From Ostrinia nubilalis (lineage: Eukaryota > Arthropoda > Insecta > Lepidoptera > Crambidae), in assembly GCF_963855985.1 (NCBI RefSeq), contig NC_087099.1:14290001-14354000 (forward strand): 64,000 nt of DNA. The letters are read 5' to 3'. This document shows positions 52,901 to 55,900 of this stretch, one piece after another. Every line of letters begins with the position of its first letter. The stretch's first letter is position 1. The notes under the pieces were generated by a model, which was not told the DNA's origin, did not search any database, and saw only the letters and a list, made by a program, of their open reading frames with translations. The position numbers were made by a program, and so were the translations under genes.

Positions 52901-55900
52901 TCATTTGTGCTTCAAATATTATTGGCAGGTAGCCAATAGCTCATAAGATAGGCCCCTTTAATTGATGTGTATTGTCCGTGGTGCATATCTTTTCAAGGTT
53001 ACTAAACCTTTGTTTGTCACCTGTCATTCGCTTTGCAATTGAGGGAAGTCGAACCTTAACTTCGAACTCCTATGTTCTTCTGATTAAATTCGTTGCGGGT
53101 CCAATGACAGTTTTGCTTTTCCCTGGGACAAACTTGACCTTCACTGGTGGGGTTTTTATTGGCTTGGTCTTGGTCAAGCTGTAGATCCTGGCTACACAGG
53201 AGTTGCAGCGGTGGGAACGACAGGTGGAAATAGTCCCGTTGTGCTTTAAATGCAGCTGTTTGATAATCCTATTATGTTTTTCAACACGTTCGAAGCCATC
53301 GATGTCCTATACAAATAAATCCTACTAATATTATCCTTCCTTCCTAGTAGTCCTATCCTACTAATATTATAAATGCGAAGGTTTGGATGTCTGGATGTTT
53401 GTTACTCTTAAACGCAAAAACTACTGAACGGATTTTGATTAAACTTTACAGTATTATTGTTTATAACCCAGAATAACATATAGGCTATAATTTATGACGA
53501 TCTGTGACAAACTAAATTTCACGCGGGTGAAACCGCGGGCCAAAGCTAGTAGTTGAATAAATAAATGACAGTTGCAACACATTAAACATCATATACTCCA
53601 GAAACTCTTCCACACCAGTTGAACAGCGCGAGGCGAGTTATCACTCAGGTGCATGGGAGTAACGTCACTGTACAGCACGCATCTCCAGCGCCCGATAACG
53701 TGTGTCGCTCACAGCAGCGAGTGACGTCACTGACGACTCTCACCTGAACAGAAGGTGCAGCAGGAACAGCAGCTGCCGCGGGTCGCGCCGGTCCACCAGC
53801 GCGGCCGCCAGCGCCGCGGCCCAGCGCCTCAGCGCGCTCGATAGCACGCCTGGCGCGTGTCGCTCACTGCAGCGAGTGACGTCACTGTGCAGCACGCACC
53901 TGAACAGATGGTGCAGCAGGAACAGCAGCTGCCGCGGGTCGCGCCGGTCCACCAGCGCGGCCGCCAGCGCCGCGGCCCAGCGCCTCAGCGCGCTCGATAG
54001 CACGCCTGGCGCGTGTCGCTCACTGCAGCGAGTGACATCACTGTGCAGCACGCACCTGAACAGATGGTGCAGCAGGAACAGCAGCTGCCGCGGGTCGCGC
54101 CGGTCCACCAGCGCGGCCGCCAGCGCCGCGGCCCAGCGCCTCAGCGCGCTCGATAGCACGCCTGGCGCGTGTCGCTCACTGCAGCGAGTGACGTCACTGT
54201 GCAGCACGCACCTGAACAGATGGTGCAGCAGGAACAGCAGCTGCCGCGGGTCGCGCCGGTCCACCAGCGCGGCCGCCAGCGCCGCGGCCCAGCGCCTCAG
54301 CGCGCTCGATAGCACGCCTGGCGCGTGTCGCTCACTGCAGCGAGTGACGTCACTGTGCAGCACGCACCTGAACAGATGGTGCAGCAGGAACAGCAGCTGC
54401 CGCGGGTCGCGCCGGTCCACCAGCGCGGCCGCCAGCGCCGCGGCCCAGCGCCTCAGCGCGCTCGATAGCACGCCTGGCGCGTGTCGCTCACTGCAGCGAG
54501 TGACGTCACTGTGCAGCACGCACCTGAACAGATGGTGCAGCAGGAACAGCAGCTGCCGCGGGTCGCGCCGGTCCACCAGCGCGGCCGCCAGCGCCGCGGC
54601 CCAGCGCCTCAGCGCGCTCGATAGCACGCCTGGCGCGTGTCGCTCACTGCAGCGAGTGACGTCACTGTGCAGCACGCACCTGAACAGATGGTGCAGCAGG
54701 AACAGCAGCTGCCGCGGGTCGCGCCGGTCCACCAGCGCGGCCGCCAGCGCCGCGGCCCAGCGCCTCAGCGCGCTCGATAGCACGCCTGGCGCGTGTCGCT
54801 CACTGCAGCGAGTGACGTCACTGTGCAGCACGCACCTGAACAGATGGTGCAGCAGGAACAGCAGCTGCCGCGGGTCGCGCCGGTCCACCAGCGCGGCCGC
54901 CAGCGCCGCGGCCCAGCGCCTCAGCGCGCTCGATAGCACGCCTGGCGCGTGTCGCTCACTGCAGCGAGTGACGTCACTGTGCAGCACGCACCTGAACAGA
55001 TGGTGCAGCAGGAACAGCAGCTGCCGCGGGTCGCGCCGGTCCACCAGCGCGGCCGCCAGCGCCGCGGCCCAGCGCCTCAGCGCGCTCGATAGCACGCCGA
55101 GCGCGTGTCGCTCACTGCAGCGAGTGACATCACTGTGCAGCACGCACCTGAACAGATGGTGCAGCAGGAACAGCAGCTGCCGCGGGTCGCGCCGGTCCAC
55201 CAGCGCGGCCGCCAGCGCCGCGGCCCAGCGCCTCAGCGCGCTAGATAACACGCCGGGCGCGTTGTCGCTCAACTTTAGCGCTTGCAGAACCAAAGAAAGC
55301 GCTTCGCGGATTTCGCTTTTGTTACGGACGACCACTTCTGATATGAACTCTTCGATCTGTAAGAAACAAAATGAAAAAGGTTTTAGTACTTTTAGTACAG
55401 AAGAGAAGTTTATATCTCTATAGTTGGACGCTAAAGAAATTTTAGAAGTTAGTCTGCGGGCACGAAACTGGCGAAGCCAAGGGTCGAGCGATTGAGACAG
55501 CGGTTCGGAGCGGCGCGAGGCGATACATACAACATCATGGCAGTATATGGTGACACGCACGAAACGGGCAGCGGCGGAGCGAGGCAATCGCAATACTATT
55601 CCTCATAGCTCGGCCGTCGCGAGTTTTGTGCCCGCAGTACACGTCTCGAAGCACTGGTAGGGCCCAAAAGATAAGGAGACATGTAAAGTGCCCCATAAGG
55701 GCTACCTTTTCTTTTTTATTATTTTCTATTGACGTTCATAAGTGCCACTTGTGGTCTAAACTGAATAAATAATTTTGATTTTGATTTTTGACACTTGGCA
55801 CCTCCATTCTCCGTACCTGACAATGTGCCAACAGAGCTGAATGCTGATGAAGACAATACGAATCCTGGACATCCCTCATTATACTTTCCAGCTTCATGCG

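Noticed and set aside
53702..55423. Long plus-strand open frame with Ser/Arg-rich repeats
   Set aside because: It is the antisense shadow of the exon 4 array; the minus-strand frame continues EPG5 with correct splice phases.
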